A stretch of DNA of 58,129 bases from Planctomycetaceae bacterium (GTDB lineage Bacteria > Planctomycetota > Planctomycetia > Planctomycetales > Planctomycetaceae): assembly GCA_014762625.1 (NCBI GenBank), contig JABURQ010000042.1, positions 1-58,129 of the forward strand. Reading direction: 5' to 3'. Below the pieces are notes generated by a model. That model was not told the origin of the DNA, made no database searches, and was given only the letters and a program-made list of their open reading frames with translations. A program made the position numbers and the translations under genes. Shown in pieces: positions 16,835-26,846 of this stretch (its first letter is position 1; every line of letters begins with the position of its first letter).

Positions 16835-18087
16835 CAGATCGCCTCCTCGCCAAACGGAAGATCGTATCGATAAACAGTCACCGTCGAGCCTTCCGCGTAA
16901 CCTTCCTGTTCTTCCGGGATGAGCACGAAGCCGTCTGCCCGGCTCGTCGAGGACAGCACCGACGCACCGCTCGTCGCGATCGGAACGACCTGACGATCCT
17001 CAATCTTCACGCGGCAGTAATCGAGGCGTCCGATGGCGGACACGATTTTCTTCTGGAGAGGAAGTTGCTGAGCGATGTAAGGCAGAGCGGGATTCTGTCC
17101 GCCCAGTTTTCGAATCGCCCGCCCCGCCAGCAAATCATACGCACATAAACAGGAGACCGGATTACCGGGTAACAGAAAGACCAGCTTACCGCCGATCGTC
17201 CCCACGCCGGCGGGATCCGCCGGACGCATCGCAATTCAGTGATAGTTCAATTACACCAACTCCGCCACCAGCGAGGGGGCATGATCCTCGGCTCCCACAC
17301 TCGAACCTCCCGAGACGAGAATCACATCGGCTCCCGGTTCCTGGAGTCCTTTGGCGATCGCGTCTCTCTCGTCCGCCAACTGGTAGCGATTTTCGATGTT
17401 GCCGCCGTCCCGTTCGATCAGAGAAACGAGCATCGGAGAATTGGAATCGTAGATCGTATGCGGCGGTTTTCCTTTGCCGACCGGATAGAGTTCGTTCCCC
17501 GTGATCAAAAGGCGCACTTTCGGACGACGGACGACATCGATCACCGCCTGCCCGACAGAGGCCAGCAACCCGATATCCTGGGGTCTCAGCGCTCGGCCCT
17601 GTTTCAAAATCGTCATTCCTGCTTTGATATCTTCGCCGATGGCACCGACGTTTTTGCCGGGGGGAACGCTGCCCGAGAATTCGACGACGTCATCCTTCTC
17701 ATCCGTGTATTCCGCCGGCAATACGGCGTCCGCTCCCTCGGGAACGGGGGCTCCCGTCATGATGCGGACCGCTTCGCCCGCTTGAAGTACGCCCTCAAAA
17801 GGAGCTCCGGGAAAAGACTGGCCCACGATCTTCAATCGCAACGGCCCGTAGTCGCTCGCTCCGTCGGTTTCCTCACCCTTCAAGGCGTAGCCGTCCATGG
17901 CAGAGCGTCGGAACGGCGGAACGCTTTCGCCGGCGGTCACCTCCTCAGCCAGGACTCGCCCCGCCCCCGAGGAAAAGGTGATGGATTCCGAGTCCAGCGT
18001 CTTCGTCTGCGCAAACAGCCAGTCGAGCACGGCATCAAGCCGCGCCCGTTTCTCAAAGCCTCGCATACGGACGTCGTGGAAAGTCAT
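16834..18087 (-). pseudogene. Second moeA, interrupted by two in-frame stop codons
   Basis: Two pieces in the same frame, 17251-18087 (278 residues, from MTFHDVRMRGFEKR) and 16834-17229 (131 residues, from MRPADPAGVGTIGG), together make a complete MoeA: RSAMDGYAL substrate loop, ITGNELYPVG, VSGGSSVGAED, then FLLPGNPVSCLCAYDLL. The break lies between APSLVAEL and IAMRPADPAGVG and holds TAA (17251-17253) and TGA (17236-17238) five codons apart, with the reading frame kept. Where family members usually have Gly-Glu and Gly, the codons look like GAA to TAA and GGA to TGA changes. The ATG at 17229 has no ribosome site. The rest is well conserved, so decay is recent or a sequence error is possible. 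Confidence 0.8.
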
Positions 18088-18599
18088 GGGAAGTGATGAA
18101 AATTACTCGTTCACGGTCAGGACTCGCACAGTATCGGCGTTTGTATCGAGTAACGCCACCGTAAACTCCGCGGCATGAAAGTGAGAAGGAACGCGAATCC
18201 TTACTTATGAATGTTCTATTCTTGTATCAGGAAAAGATAAGCGAAGTCGAATTCTCGCGCGGCGGCGCAGAGCGAAGCTGAGTCGATCGCGGCTAAAATC
18301 CATCTGCGAGAATCCGTCGAATCGGCGTCATCGGCGTTCCTTCCGACAGCACTGTGAGTGTCCGAGAGAATTCCGATCAGCATCCAAAGACTCCCCAGGG
18401 TATGTTGACAGTTTGAAAGAGGCTTAACGAGGCTGAGGCGATTGTGCCATTGAATCAACGATTTTTTACTTTTAGCGATTGCACCGAATCGACCAGCTTG
18501 TATAGCAATCTATTCGTTCAGTGCTGACGATATAATCCTTCAGCCCTGCTTCTACGCCCGCGACTCTCAAGCATTTCCTCATCGGGAAAGGTTTCTTTA
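18088..18599. other. Intergenic region upstream of DUF1559 copy 2
   Basis: About 510 bases between divergent genes. A short open stretch on the minus strand near 18103-18206 (reading to HAAEFTVALLDTNADTVRVL before a stop) has no good start. A GCGCGGCGGCGCAGAGCG phrase at about 18257-18274 resembles one at 10674-10693. No RNA gene or terminator was recognised. Confidence 0.4.
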
Positions 18600-19574
18600 A
18601 TGCCCAACTTGCGCTCCGTGCAACATCCCCACTCATCTCGTGGTTTTACTCTGATTGAACTCCTGGTGGTCATTGCCATCATCGCCGTTCTTGTTGCCTT
18701 GCTGTTGCCCGCCGTACAACAGGCTCGTGAAGCCGCACGTCGCAGTTCCTGTAAAAACAACTTGAAGCAGATTGGTATGGCCCTGCATAATTATCACGAC
18801 ACGCATACGGCTTTACCTCCCGGTTGGATACAAAAAACACCAAATGTCTCTGCTTGGGGTTGGGGGGCTTCTATCTTGCCTTTTGTCGATCAGGCACCGC
18901 TCTTTAACCAATTGAAGATGGGCAGCCCTCTCGATCTTCACGAAACGCTACTGGATTCCACTTTGTTGCCTTTATTACAAAAGCCAATCCAAGGCTATCG
19001 ATGCCCTTCTGATACCTCCCCCGAATTAAATTCCGGACACGCTCCGCATGACACGAACGGCACACCAGTCCCTGTTGCCACTTCAAATTATCCCGGTGTG
19101 CATGATGGAGACTTATGGTCAATTAATACTGGTGAGCCATATCAGGGAACTTTTGGTCAAAACCAATCACTCAAGTTTCGTGATTTTATTGACGGACTTT
19201 CTAACACAGCCGTAGTTGGAGAGAGAAACTGGCGTCTTCAATCCAGTGCTAACACGTTGGAATGCAACGCCGCGATTATTTTTGGGAAAGCAGGTGATGG
19301 TTCACAACCCCACGCAAGATATGGCAACGGGGTTGGTCGTTTCGGTATCAATCCAGATGGTTTTAGTACAATAGGGATGGAAACCATCGCCGAATGCGCT
19401 CGTGGCTTCAGTAGCAACCACACCGGGGGAGCACATTTCCTACTCGGTGATGGGGCCGTGCGATTTATTAGTGAAAACATTGAGAACGATCCCAATCCCA
19501 CCGACAACAACGAAAACTTTCTGTTCCAGAATTTGTTGAACCGCAACGATGGCAACCCCATCGGACAGTTCTGA
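18600..19574 (+). CDS. DUF1559 protein with type IV pilin-like N-terminus (copy 2)
   Basis: A 324-residue DUF1559 protein. The prepilin-like leader [15 protein letters not shown] precedes [20 protein letters not shown], and the family C-terminal signature reads [20 protein letters not shown]. The first conserved block (about residues 15-57) is identical in protein to the other two copies in the window, while the rest differs strongly. A GGTTTCTTTA stretch precedes the ATG; the ribosome site is GGGAAAGG about 12 bases upstream. Probably exported and processed by a prepilin peptidase; function unknown. Confidence 0.92.
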   Translation: MPNLRSVQHPHSSRGFTLIELLVVIAIIAVLVALLLPAVQQAREAARRSSCKNNLKQIGMALHNYHDTHTALPPGWIQKTPNVSAWGWGASILPFVDQAPLFNQLKMGSPLDLHETLLDSTLLPLLQKPIQGYRCPSDTSPELNSGHAPHDTNGTPVPVATSNYPGVHDGDLWSINTGEPYQGTFGQNQSLKFRDFIDGLSNTAVVGERNWRLQSSANTLECNAAIIFGKAGDGSQPHARYGNGVGRFGINPDGFSTIGMETIAECARGFSSNHTGGAHFLLGDGAVRFISENIENDPNPTDNNENFLFQNLLNRNDGNPIGQF

Positions 19575-19626
19575 TCGGACCGTTTCAATCCCTGCGTCGT
19601 TGTGTCAATTAACCAGTTTTGGGGAA

Positions 19627-19737
19627 TTGTAGCCGCCGTCGTCAGACGGCAGGTGAAAGTCGAGCGAGATGGATCAATTGATTCTCACTCAGGCGTTCTG
19701 ACCGCGCTCACCTGCGATCTGACGATCGCGGCTACAA
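19627..19737. repeat. BIME-like inverted REP doublet A (111 bp)
   Basis: Two 30-base arms in inverted orientation, each built as TTGTAGCCG + 5-base stem + GTCA loop + 5-base stem + CAGGTGA. Left-arm stems are CCGTC/GACGG, right-arm stems (read inward) CGATC/GATCG. A 51-base middle separates the arms. The GTAG foot next to a hairpin is the hallmark of REP sequences handled by RAYT (TnpA-REP) proteins. It lies between the convergent ends of DUF1559 copy 2 and nadA. A homologous element of identical length lies at 31179-31289. Confidence 0.85.
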
Positions 19738-19810
19738 ATGATCGTCAAACTCTCATGATTGCGTCGAACGGTGGCCGGTGGAACCGGCTTTTCGCTCTCC
19801 GCTTTTTATC

Positions 19811-20824
19811 TCAATCCTGCAACAGACTTCGCACCAGCACTTCTTTCGCCTGGTCGAAGTACGGCTGCCATTCGACTTCCGGCTTCTCATCACGCAGACA
19901 GTCGCGGACTTTTTGCAGTGTGTTCAAGGCCATGTGCGGGCATTGATTGCAGGCACAGGTTTCCCCCGTCGAGGTCATGATGCCCGGCACGGGAACGAAC
20001 TTGTGCTGCGGAGCCGCTTTTTCCAACGGGTGGATCATGTTGGCTTCGGTCGCCACCAGAAACGTCGTCGGTTCTTCGACCGATTGGACGTACCGCCGCA
20101 TCTTCTCGGTCCCGCCGATGAAGTCGCAATGTTCGAGGATCGCATGCGGGCATTCGGGATGGGCGATGATGACGGAACCCGGATTGTTCCTCTTTGCTTG
20201 CAGCATGTCTCGGATGGAGAAGATCTCGTGGACCATACAGGCACCGGGCCAGAGAATCATCTTCCGACCGGTCACTTCTTCGAGATAGCGTCCGAGATGC
20301 TGGTCCGGGACGAACAGAATTTCCTTGTCGTCGGGGATTTTGTCGATTGTCTCTTTGGCATTGCCGGAAGTCACGATCCAGTCGCAGAGACTCTTAACCG
20401 CGGCGGAAGTATTGATGTAGGCGACCGTGTAGAAATCGCGCCCTTCGGCCCGCAATTGATCCTGGTACGCTTTCAGTTTGTCCGCCGGACAACTTTCCGA
20501 GAGCGAGCAACCAGCCAGCGGATCGGGAATCAGCACCTTCTTGTCCGGGTTCAGAATCTTGGCCGACTCGGCCATAAAGTGAACGCCCGAGAAAACAATG
20601 ATCGGATTATCGACAGACGCCGCATCGCGGGCCAGTTGCAGAGAATCGCCGTTGTAATCGGCGATGTCCTGAATCTCACTGTCGACGTAGTAATGGGCGA
20701 GGATGACGGCGTTTTTTTCTTTTTTCAGTTCGTCGATCTCGTCCATCAGGTCGAGCGGATCTTCGGAGTTTTCCGGTTGTGCTCCGGCAATGGGGAGTTG
20801 CGATCCGGTCAGCGGCGTACTCAT
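19811..20824 (-). CDS. nadA: Quinolinate synthase A
   Basis: A 337-residue [4Fe-4S] enzyme that condenses iminoaspartate with dihydroxyacetone phosphate to quinolinate in NAD synthesis. [20 protein letters not shown] (residues 44-63) is the first conserved block. The three cluster cysteines are visible in [21 protein letters not shown] and the C-terminal CACNQCPHM, and HPECPH binds substrate. Length and order of motifs are normal. No nadB is next to it; nadD lies 8 kb to the left on the same strand. Confidence 0.96.
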   Translation of the reverse strand: MSTPLTGSQLPIAGAQPENSEDPLDLMDEIDELKKEKNAVILAHYYVDSEIQDIADYNGDSLQLARDAASVDNPIIVFSGVHFMAESAKILNPDKKVLIPDPLAGCSLSESCPADKLKAYQDQLRAEGRDFYTVAYINTSAAVKSLCDWIVTSGNAKETIDKIPDDKEILFVPDQHLGRYLEEVTGRKMILWPGACMVHEIFSIRDMLQAKRNNPGSVIIAHPECPHAILEHCDFIGGTEKMRRYVQSVEEPTTFLVATEANMIHPLEKAAPQHKFVPVPGIMTSTGETCACNQCPHMALNTLQKVRDCLRDEKPEVEWQPYFDQAKEVLVRSLLQD

Positions 20825-20962
20825 GGCAAATACTCAGGGTTGGAAGGAAATCTGGATGTGTGGATGGGAATCAATATCCCACACTTCCATTATAGGAACG
20901 AAGAGGTGAGGATGTTAGAGCACGACAAAATTCGTACATTTTTTGGCACGCACGTTTCAGGA

Positions 20963-21073
20963 ATTCACCCCCCTCATCCCCTCCTGAAAAGGGGGGAGCC
21001 ATCGAACAGCACCTCTCACGACGAGCCTCCGCAATTTTTGTCCCCCTTACCAAGGGGGACCACAGGGGGTTCA
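20963..21073. repeat. Dispersed C/G-run repeat with hairpins, upstream of yjhG
   Basis: Contains CCCCTCCTGAAAAGGGGGGAG (about 20979-20998) and TCCCCCTTACCAAGGGGGA (21041-21059), two hairpins bracketing a 40-base middle, then CCACAGGGGG. Repeats of this look are scattered in many bacterial genomes. It occupies most of the gap between nadA and the dehydratase, so it could form structure in the leader of the latter. Confidence 0.55.
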
Positions 21074-21109
21074 TACACTATGACACACCAACATCAATCA
21101 GGTTCCGAC

Positions 21110-23080
21110 ATGTCCCTCGAACAACTGCTCGCCCCCTCCGACACCTCCATTTACGACTTCCAGACCGCTCATCCGGGACCCGAAGGCGCTCTCCCCCTCG
21201 ACGACGAGATGCTCCGTAACGCCCCCAGCGGCGATCTGTTCGGCATGACTCAGTCTGCCGGCATGGGCTGGAATCCGCGGGAACTCCTCCGCGATCAGTT
21301 TCTGATTTTGAGCACGCAGGGCGGAATCCGCGCGGAAGACGGCACGCCCATCGCCCTCGGTTATCATACCGGACACTTTGAGGTCGGCCTGTTAATGCAG
21401 GCCGCCGCCCGGGAACTCGACTCTCTGAAAAAGCTCCCCTTCGCCGCGTTCGTCAGCGATCCTTGCGACGGACGATCTCAAGGGACGACGGCCATGATGG
21501 ACTCCCTCGCTTACCGCAACGACGCGGCGGTCGTCGCCAAGCGTTTGATCCGTTCGCTGCCGCTCCGAAAAGGTGTCATCGCGGTTGCGACCTGCGACAA
21601 GGGATTGCCGGCGATGATGATGGCAGTCGCCGAACAACACAAGCTCCCTTGCGTCGTGGTGCCCGGCGGTGTCACTCTCCCTCCGACCGAAGGGGAAGAT
21701 ACCGGTAAAGTCCAGGCGATCGGCGCCCGCTTCGCTCACGGAGAGATCACGCTCGATTACGCCGCCGAGATGGGATGCAGGGCGTGCGGCTCTCCGGGGG
21801 GCGGTTGCCAGTTCCTCGGGACGGCGGCCACTTCTCAGGTGGTCGCGGAAGCGTTCGGCATGTCGTTACCGCATTCGGCCCTCGCTCCGTCGGGACAACC
21901 GATCTGGCTGGAGATGGCACGACAATCGGCCCGCGCGGTGGTTGCCTGTCAGGAGGCGGGACTGACGATGCAGGACATTCTGACACCCGACGCCCTCCAC
22001 AATGCGATGGTATTGCATGCGGCGGTCGGCGGCTCAACGAATCTCCTCCTGCACATTCCGGGGATCGCGTTTGCTGCGGGACTCGAACGTCCGACCGTGG
22101 ATGACTGGAGCCGCATCAATCGACAGGTGCCGCGTCTCGTCGATGTCCTGCCGAACGGTCCCGTCGGACATCCGACTGTGAGAATGTTTCTCGCGGGAGG
22201 AGTCCCCGAAGTGATGCTGCATCTGCGCGAACTGGGACTTCTCAAGCTCGACGCGCGAACGATCACCGGTCAAACCGTCGGCGAGAATCTCGCATGGTGG
22301 GAGAAGAGCGAACGACGTACGAAACTGAAAGAACTGCTCATCGATCGCGACGGCATTCAACCGGACGAAGTCATCATGTCTCCCGCTCAAGCGAAAGAAC
22401 GGGGACTCACCAGTACGGTCACCTTCCCAGTCGGCAACATCGCTCCCGAAGGCTCGGTCATCAAGAGCACGGCCATCGATCCGACGGTTGTGGACGAGGA
22501 CGGCGTTTATCGCAAAACCGGTCCCGCGAAAGTCTTTACGACCGAACGGGCCGCCATCAAGGCGATCAAGGACGGCGACATTGTCGCGGGAGACATCATC
22601 GTTCTGATGTGCCGCGGTCCGCTGGGTGCCGGCATGGAAGAGACCTATCAACTCACCTCGGCCCTGAAGTATCTCCCCTTCGGGAAACATGTCGCCATCA
22701 TCACCGATGCCCGCTTCTCGGGAGTTTCGACGGGAGCCTGTATTGGACACGTGGGGCCGGAAGCTCTGGCGGGAGGTCCGATTTCGAAAATCAAAGGAGG
22801 CGACACTCTCGAAATTATCGTCGATCGAAACAATCTGACCGGCTCGATCAATTTCATCGGTGAAGGGGACGCACGAGTTTCGGTCGAAGAAGGGGCGGAA
22901 ATCCTCGCCGCTCGCGAACCCTCCCTGAAATTGACCGCCGATCCGGAACTCCCCGCCGACACCCGACTTTGGGCCATGTTGCAACAGGCCGGGGGTGGAA
23001 CCTGGGCCGGTTGCGTCTACGATGTGGATAAGATATGCGAAACCCTCCAACGCGGCATGAACGCCGAACATCAGTCATGA
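21110..23080 (+). CDS. yjhG: Dehydratase of the IlvD/Edd superfamily, YjhG/YagF (xylonate dehydratase) type
   Basis: A 656-residue protein that matches E. coli YjhG/YagF along its length by memory: start [11 protein letters not shown], then GELPL-like [46 protein letters not shown]-like TCDKGLPA, and [19 protein letters not shown], whose cysteines hold the iron-sulfur cluster. [19 protein letters not shown] and [22 protein letters not shown] are further signatures. The family dehydrates D-xylonate to 2-keto-3-deoxyxylonate; the substrate here is inferred. The frame is open far upstream, but the ATG at 21110 aligns with known family starts; ATG at 21080 is an alternative. The stop overlaps the next gene's ATG (ATGA). 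Confidence 0.93.
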   Translation: MSLEQLLAPSDTSIYDFQTAHPGPEGALPLDDEMLRNAPSGDLFGMTQSAGMGWNPRELLRDQFLILSTQGGIRAEDGTPIALGYHTGHFEVGLLMQAAARELDSLKKLPFAAFVSDPCDGRSQGTTAMMDSLAYRNDAAVVAKRLIRSLPLRKGVIAVATCDKGLPAMMMAVAEQHKLPCVVVPGGVTLPPTEGEDTGKVQAIGARFAHGEITLDYAAEMGCRACGSPGGGCQFLGTAATSQVVAEAFGMSLPHSALAPSGQPIWLEMARQSARAVVACQEAGLTMQDILTPDALHNAMVLHAAVGGSTNLLLHIPGIAFAAGLERPTVDDWSRINRQVPRLVDVLPNGPVGHPTVRMFLAGGVPEVMLHLRELGLLKLDARTITGQTVGENLAWWEKSERRTKLKELLIDRDGIQPDEVIMSPAQAKERGLTSTVTFPVGNIAPEGSVIKSTAIDPTVVDEDGVYRKTGPAKVFTTERAAIKAIKDGDIVAGDIIVLMCRGPLGAGMEETYQLTSALKYLPFGKHVAIITDARFSGVSTGACIGHVGPEALAGGPISKIKGGDTLEIIVDRNNLTGSINFIGEGDARVSVEEGAEILAAREPSLKLTADPELPADTRLWAMLQQAGGGTWAGCVYDVDKICETLQRGMNAEHQS

Positions 23081-24558
23081 AAAATACTTGTAGGGTCCGC
23101 TGTGAGGACCGAAAGATTCGATTTCAATACCCGAGTCGCTCGCGCGAGCGAGCTGGGCAAGACAGAGGGTGCCACTGGCGTCTCGCCAGTGCTGTGATCA
23201 TCGCACTGGCTTTCTTCTTGTCAGTGAGTCCACTCAGTGCCGCCGAACCCTCTCCCGCGGAAGGCTACCGTATTCTCCGGGAGTTCCCGTTTCTGGTTCC
23301 TGACTTCGACGAAGAAGTCCTCGATCAACTCTGGACCGTCTGGCCCGAGGGGATGAAACAGAAAGCCGCTCAGGCCACATCCGAAGAACGTCGCCGGATG
23401 ACCTTTGAGCAATACGGCATCCAACCGCTTCCCGGTCAAGACTACAGCCAAGGGCTCGGCTACGTCCAACGCACTACCGGGGACTGGGTGATGAACTGCC
23501 TCGCCTGTCACGGTGGACAGATTGACGGCAAGGTCTACCCCGGACTCGGCAACGCCGACTTTGACCTCCAGTCGCTCGCCGAAGATGTCGGCATCGTGAA
23601 GAAGAAGCTCGGCAAAACGTTAACGCATATGGACACCGCCGCCAACAAGGGAGCGGTTCTCTCGACGGGACCGGGCATGACGGCGGCCGTCAACTTCGGC
23701 GTCGATCTGGGAGCCTTGCGAGACAAGGAAATGAATTTCCTCTGGACCGCCAAACCGCCCGAGCGTCCCGATTACGGGATGGATGCGCCTGCCTTCTGGA
23801 ATGTGAAACACAAAGAGCGACTCTACTGCGACGACCACGCCCCCAATTATCACCGCGTGATCATGCAGTTCATCCTGCATCCTTGGAATAACGCGGACTA
23901 CGTGAAACGGAACGAAGGCAAGTTCCGCCAGATACAAGCCTGGATTCAATCGGTCGAGGCACCCAGGTATCCCCATCCCATCGATGAACCGCTGGCCGCC
24001 CAGGGCAAAGTGGTCTTCAATAATAATTGCGCCGAGTGCCACGGCACCTACGAGAATAACCACGTTGTGAACTATCCGGAACGAGTCATTCCACTAGATG
24101 AGATCGGCACCGACCCGGTCCGCGTGAAAGAACTGAAACCCGAGCATCACCAACAACTCGCCGAGAGCTGGCTGACCCGCAAAGACGACGGCTCAGGCGA
24201 ACATTACGAGGTGGTCCTCGATCCGGTCGGCTATCTGGCTCCACCGCTCAAGGGAATCTGGGCCTCGGCCCCCTACCTGCATAACGGATCCGTGCCGACC
24301 TTGTGGCATCTCCTGCATCCGGAACAACGCCCGAAAATCTGGAAACGAACGAGCCGCGATTACGACACCGAAAAACTCGGCCACACCGTCGAAACATTCG
24401 ACGCTCTCCCCGCCAACTTTGAGTCGCTCAACAAGTACGAACGTCGCCGCTTCTACAATCACGACGACTTCGGCAAGAAGACCGATGGCCACGATTACCC
24501 GAGTGCGTTGAGTGAAGAAGAACGCCGCGCGGTCCTGGAGTTTCTCAAGACGCTGTGA
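23077..24558 (+). CDS. Secreted diheme c-type cytochrome
   Basis: A 493-residue protein with two heme-binding CxxCH motifs, CLACH and CAECH, and a late [16 protein letters not shown] stretch seen in peroxidase-like and RoxA-like diheme cytochromes. The hydrophobic signal core [16 protein letters not shown] is followed by AAEPSP, a likely cleavage region. The ATG at 23077 overlaps the upstream stop (ATGA), so translation is probably coupled. However, this start gives an n-region of about 40 basic residues encoded by dispersed repeats (see 23088-23190). GTG at 23194 would give a short leader but has no ribosome site. Electron transfer in the periplasm, perhaps tied to sugar oxidation by the upstream gene, is inference. 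Confidence 0.85.
   Translation: MKNTCRVRCEDRKIRFQYPSRSRERAGQDRGCHWRLASAVIIALAFFLSVSPLSAAEPSPAEGYRILREFPFLVPDFDEEVLDQLWTVWPEGMKQKAAQATSEERRRMTFEQYGIQPLPGQDYSQGLGYVQRTTGDWVMNCLACHGGQIDGKVYPGLGNADFDLQSLAEDVGIVKKKLGKTLTHMDTAANKGAVLSTGPGMTAAVNFGVDLGALRDKEMNFLWTAKPPERPDYGMDAPAFWNVKHKERLYCDDHAPNYHRVIMQFILHPWNNADYVKRNEGKFRQIQAWIQSVEAPRYPHPIDEPLAAQGKVVFNNNCAECHGTYENNHVVNYPERVIPLDEIGTDPVRVKELKPEHHQQLAESWLTRKDDGSGEHYEVVLDPVGYLAPPLKGIWASAPYLHNGSVPTLWHLLHPEQRPKIWKRTSRDYDTEKLGHTVETFDALPANFESLNKYERRRFYNHDDFGKKTDGHDYPSALSEEERRAVLEFLKTL
23088..23190 (+). repeat. Repeat cluster inside the cytochrome c leader
   Basis: TTGTAGGGTCCGCTGTGAGGACC (23088-23110, GGTCC/GGACC hairpin with a GTAG foot), a CTCGCGCGAG palindrome at about 23136-23150, and the perfect hairpin CACTGGCG-TCT-CGCCAGTG (23173-23191) follow each other. 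The first unit matches 10558-10571. All three lie within codons 5-39 of the cytochrome. Confidence 0.65.
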
Positions 24559-24918
24559 GGTGAGGAGTCGGGAAACAGGAATCGGGCATCAGTTGAAGTT
24601 GATTTGACGCAAAGACGGGAAGAGGCAAAGACGCGCGAAGAGAAATTAGGTAATTGAGTCCCGAAAATCTATATTATCTCAAAACGGCGGTATATAATCT
24701 GAATTCTACCACTAATAAGTCTGGTTTGTAATATTGGCCTCTCATGCTGACGCACTCCGTTTGATAAACAAACGGGGCTACGCTTTTTTTGTTGCTCTTC
24801 CGTGACACTCCGTTTTCTCAGTCTCATCCGTGTTCCCTGTTGTTCCCTCTCTTGGCGTTTCTCCGCGTCTCGGCGGCTTTGTGTCAAAACTGAATCCTGC
24901 ATCCCGTTTCCTGATTCC
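24559..24918. other. Repeat-rich gap between cytochrome c and glmM
   Basis: About 360 bases between convergent genes. It holds phrases GACGCAAAGACGGGAAGAGG (24606-24625), and on the minus strand GGAACACGGATGAGACTGAG followed by AAAACGGAGTGTCACGG (about 24799-24838), plus GAATCCTGCATCCCGTTTCC-type sequence at the right edge. Each has relatives in the 9.6-12.5 kb island and at 30.1 kb. No gene seen. Confidence 0.55.
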
Positions 24919-26265
24919 TCAAAGAAGCGGTTCGATCAACTTCCGCGTTTCGTCGATTAAGCCCTGTGCCACCGCTTCTTCCGGAGCCTCAGCGATGATG
25001 CGGACAATCGGTTCGGTGTTACTCGCTCTCACCTGAACCCAGCGGTCGTCCCAGTCGAGTCGCAAGCCGTCCCCTTCGGTCGGCGAGGCATCGACGAACG
25101 TCTCTTTCATGGCGGTGATCGCTTTGGGAACGATCTCTTTCGGGCAGGTCACCTTATCTTTAAGGATGTGATAGACAGGCAGTGAATCGACCCACTCGGA
25201 AAGCTTGCCGCCCCGTTCGGCCAATCCCTCCAGAATTAACGCCATCCCGACGAAGCTGTCGCGGACGTACCCAATGTTCGGATCGATGATGCCGCCGTTC
25301 CCTTCTCCGCCCATGACGGCCTTCACGTCGCGCATCATGGTGACGACGTTCGCTTCACCGACCGCAGAACGATGAAAGGCGCAACCGTACTTCTCGGCGA
25401 TGTCCTGATTCACGCGGCTGGTGGAACCGTTGACGACGATGGGACCGGGCGTTTTGGCGAGGATATTGTCCAGCACGAGCGCCAGCGTCAGCTCTTCGCC
25501 GATGTAGCGACCGTTCTCATCAATGACCGCTAACCGGTCGGCATCCGGATCCTGAGCGAAGCCGATGTCGGCGTCGCTCTCGGCGATCTGTCGACTGAAT
25601 TCCAGCAGGTTCTCTTTCGTCGGTTCGGGAACGTGAGCGAAGTTGCCGTCGGGGATGGCTCCCACGGTTGTCGTCTCGCAACCGAGTTCCTGCAACAGTC
25701 GCGGACCGAGTGCCGCTCCCGAGCCGTGATTGCAGTCGAGCATCACGCGCGGCTGGAACGATTTGATCGCATCGACGCTCACGCGGTTTAACACTTTCTG
25801 CAAATGCGGTTCGCCGGGATTGATGAGCGTCTCGACATCGCCGAGTTCGTTCCACGGTTTCCAGGCGAACGCTTCCTCTTCGAGAATCTGTAACAGACGT
25901 TGACCTTCCTCCGCATTGAAGATGCCTCCCGTCGGCGAGAATGGTTTGAGACCGTTCCATTCGGACGGATTATGACTGGCGGTAATCTGAATCGCGGCGG
26001 ACGCATCGTGTTCGCGGACGAGGACTCCACAGGTCGGCGTGGCGGCGATCCCCGCGTCGAGGACATCACAGCCGACCGCCGTGAGTCCCGAGAGCACCGC
26101 CCGTCGCACCATCTCTCCCGAAGCGCGACCATCACGGGTCAGAATAACGGTGCCGCCATTGGCCCAGGTTCCGACTCCCGCAGCGAAACGGGTCAGATAG
26201 TCGGGAGTCAGTCCGTCACCAATAATTCCGCGAAGTCCTGAAATGCTGAGAATCCGTTGTGTCAT
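24919..26265 (-). CDS. glmM: Phosphoglucosamine mutase-type phosphohexomutase
   Basis: A 448-residue alpha-D-phosphohexomutase. It likely converts glucosamine-6-phosphate to glucosamine-1-phosphate for UDP-GlcNAc, though phosphomannomutase/phosphoglucomutase activity cannot be excluded. GLRGIIGDG is the first conserved loop, TASHNPSEWNG carries the phosphorylated serine, DPDADRLAV binds the metal, and GEGNGGII and RASNTEPIVRI are the sugar- and phosphate-binding motifs. All four domains are present. It is transcribed alone toward a repeat-rich gap. Compare the dead homologue at 53264-54418. Confidence 0.92.
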   Translation of the reverse strand: MTQRILSISGLRGIIGDGLTPDYLTRFAAGVGTWANGGTVILTRDGRASGEMVRRAVLSGLTAVGCDVLDAGIAATPTCGVLVREHDASAAIQITASHNPSEWNGLKPFSPTGGIFNAEEGQRLLQILEEEAFAWKPWNELGDVETLINPGEPHLQKVLNRVSVDAIKSFQPRVMLDCNHGSGAALGPRLLQELGCETTTVGAIPDGNFAHVPEPTKENLLEFSRQIAESDADIGFAQDPDADRLAVIDENGRYIGEELTLALVLDNILAKTPGPIVVNGSTSRVNQDIAEKYGCAFHRSAVGEANVVTMMRDVKAVMGGEGNGGIIDPNIGYVRDSFVGMALILEGLAERGGKLSEWVDSLPVYHILKDKVTCPKEIVPKAITAMKETFVDASPTEGDGLRLDWDDRWVQVRASNTEPIVRIIAEAPEEAVAQGLIDETRKLIEPLL

Positions 26266-26626
26266 GAAATTGCCTTATTCCCTGGCTGGTTGCGAGTGGT
26301 CATAATGAAATGAGGATGAATGAGTTTTCTGTGCCGACAGGTTATCGGACTTTGGCGAAAATGTAGAGGGGAGCCTGTGAACGGCCTGCAAACTCCGCAT
26401 AATCGTCATATCTGGCAAAATCAGAGAAATCCGCGGAGTCACGTAGAACACAAGATATTGTGGTTTGTCAGAAAACCGGTTTCTTTCCGAAATGGAGCGT
26501 TTGCGGGTCCTGAATCAGGCTCTCTTGAAAAATTCTTCATGGTCAGAGATCCCGAAAAAAGAGGCCTCGATCGCTCTTGAATCAGATTCGACTACTCAAA
26601 ATCTTCATGAATTTGAAAGTGACGTA

Positions 26627-26654
26627 TTGACATAACGAACGAGAAATTTATAGT
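26627..26654 (+). promoter_or_regulatory. Probable sigma-70-type promoter of nrdJ
   Basis: TTGACA (26627-26632), 16-base spacer, TATAGT (26649-26654). This is the consensus -35 and a near-consensus -10. Transcription would start at about 26661, giving a leader of about 185 bases before the nrdJ ATG. Confidence 0.6.
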
Positions 26655-26685
26655 GGTCTCTCTCAACTCTCACTACATATGGGGC
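26641..26685 (+). promoter_or_regulatory. Pair of NrdR-box-like sequences over the nrdJ promoter
   Basis: TCACTACATATGGGGC (26670-26685) agrees with an idealised NrdR palindrome (ACACTATATATAGTGT) at 11 of 16 positions, and GAGAAATTTATAGTGG (26641-26656) at 9 of 16. The first covers the -10 element, the second lies just past the start site. Spacing is 29 bases, slightly under the usual three turns (31-32). NrdR is the usual repressor of ribonucleotide reductase genes; the match is suggestive only. Confidence 0.35.
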
Positions 26686-26846
26686 CGATAAGAGGAGTGA
26701 ACCCCCATAGGTTGTGGAGCGCTCTAACAAGGGGAATTTTCACAAAAATCTATACGTTCGTATAGAAAACTTTCCCGGCGTCCGATAACTTATCGCTGAA
26801 CAGCCATCAATTCCGTAGGAAATTTTTACCAAGAGGAGTGTGCACG

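Larger units (their letters stand above)
26266..26846. other. Intergenic region with nrdJ promoter and structured leader
   Basis: About 580 bases between divergent genes. The right part has a sigma-70-type promoter and NrdR-like boxes (separate entries) and a leader of about 185 bases with three possible hairpins: TATGGGG (26678-26684) with CCCCATA (26703-26709), CTATAC-GTTC-GTATAG (26750-26765), and CGATA/TATCG (26783-26795). No cobalamin-riboswitch B12 box was found. Confidence 0.55.

Noticed and set aside
17236-17238. TGA in the broken moeA read as selenocysteine
   Set aside because: A TAA stop lies just upstream in the same frame, no SECIS-like hairpin is evident, and MoeA has no selenoprotein form known to me.
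18103-18206. Short minus-strand frame ending HAAEFTVALLDTNADTVRVL before a stop, upstream of the broken moeA
   Set aside because: Only about 32 codons after a stop, no ATG/GTG/TTG start in a sensible place and no ribosome site; might be a gene remnant, but not supported.
19778-21109. Open frame continuous with yjhG, giving an apparent 1100-residue protein
   Set aside because: The first 434 codons lie antisense to nadA and through a C/G-run repeat; the real product starts where E. coli YjhG-type proteins start (21110).
24757-24790. CCGTTTG-N5-CAAACGG hairpin followed by a T run after cytochrome c
   Set aside because: The stem is only seven pairs and the T run begins eight bases after it, so it is not a good intrinsic terminator.
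26660-26846. Cobalamin riboswitch before the B12-dependent reductase
   Set aside because: Expected for the enzyme, but the conserved B12-box and core were not found in the leader.
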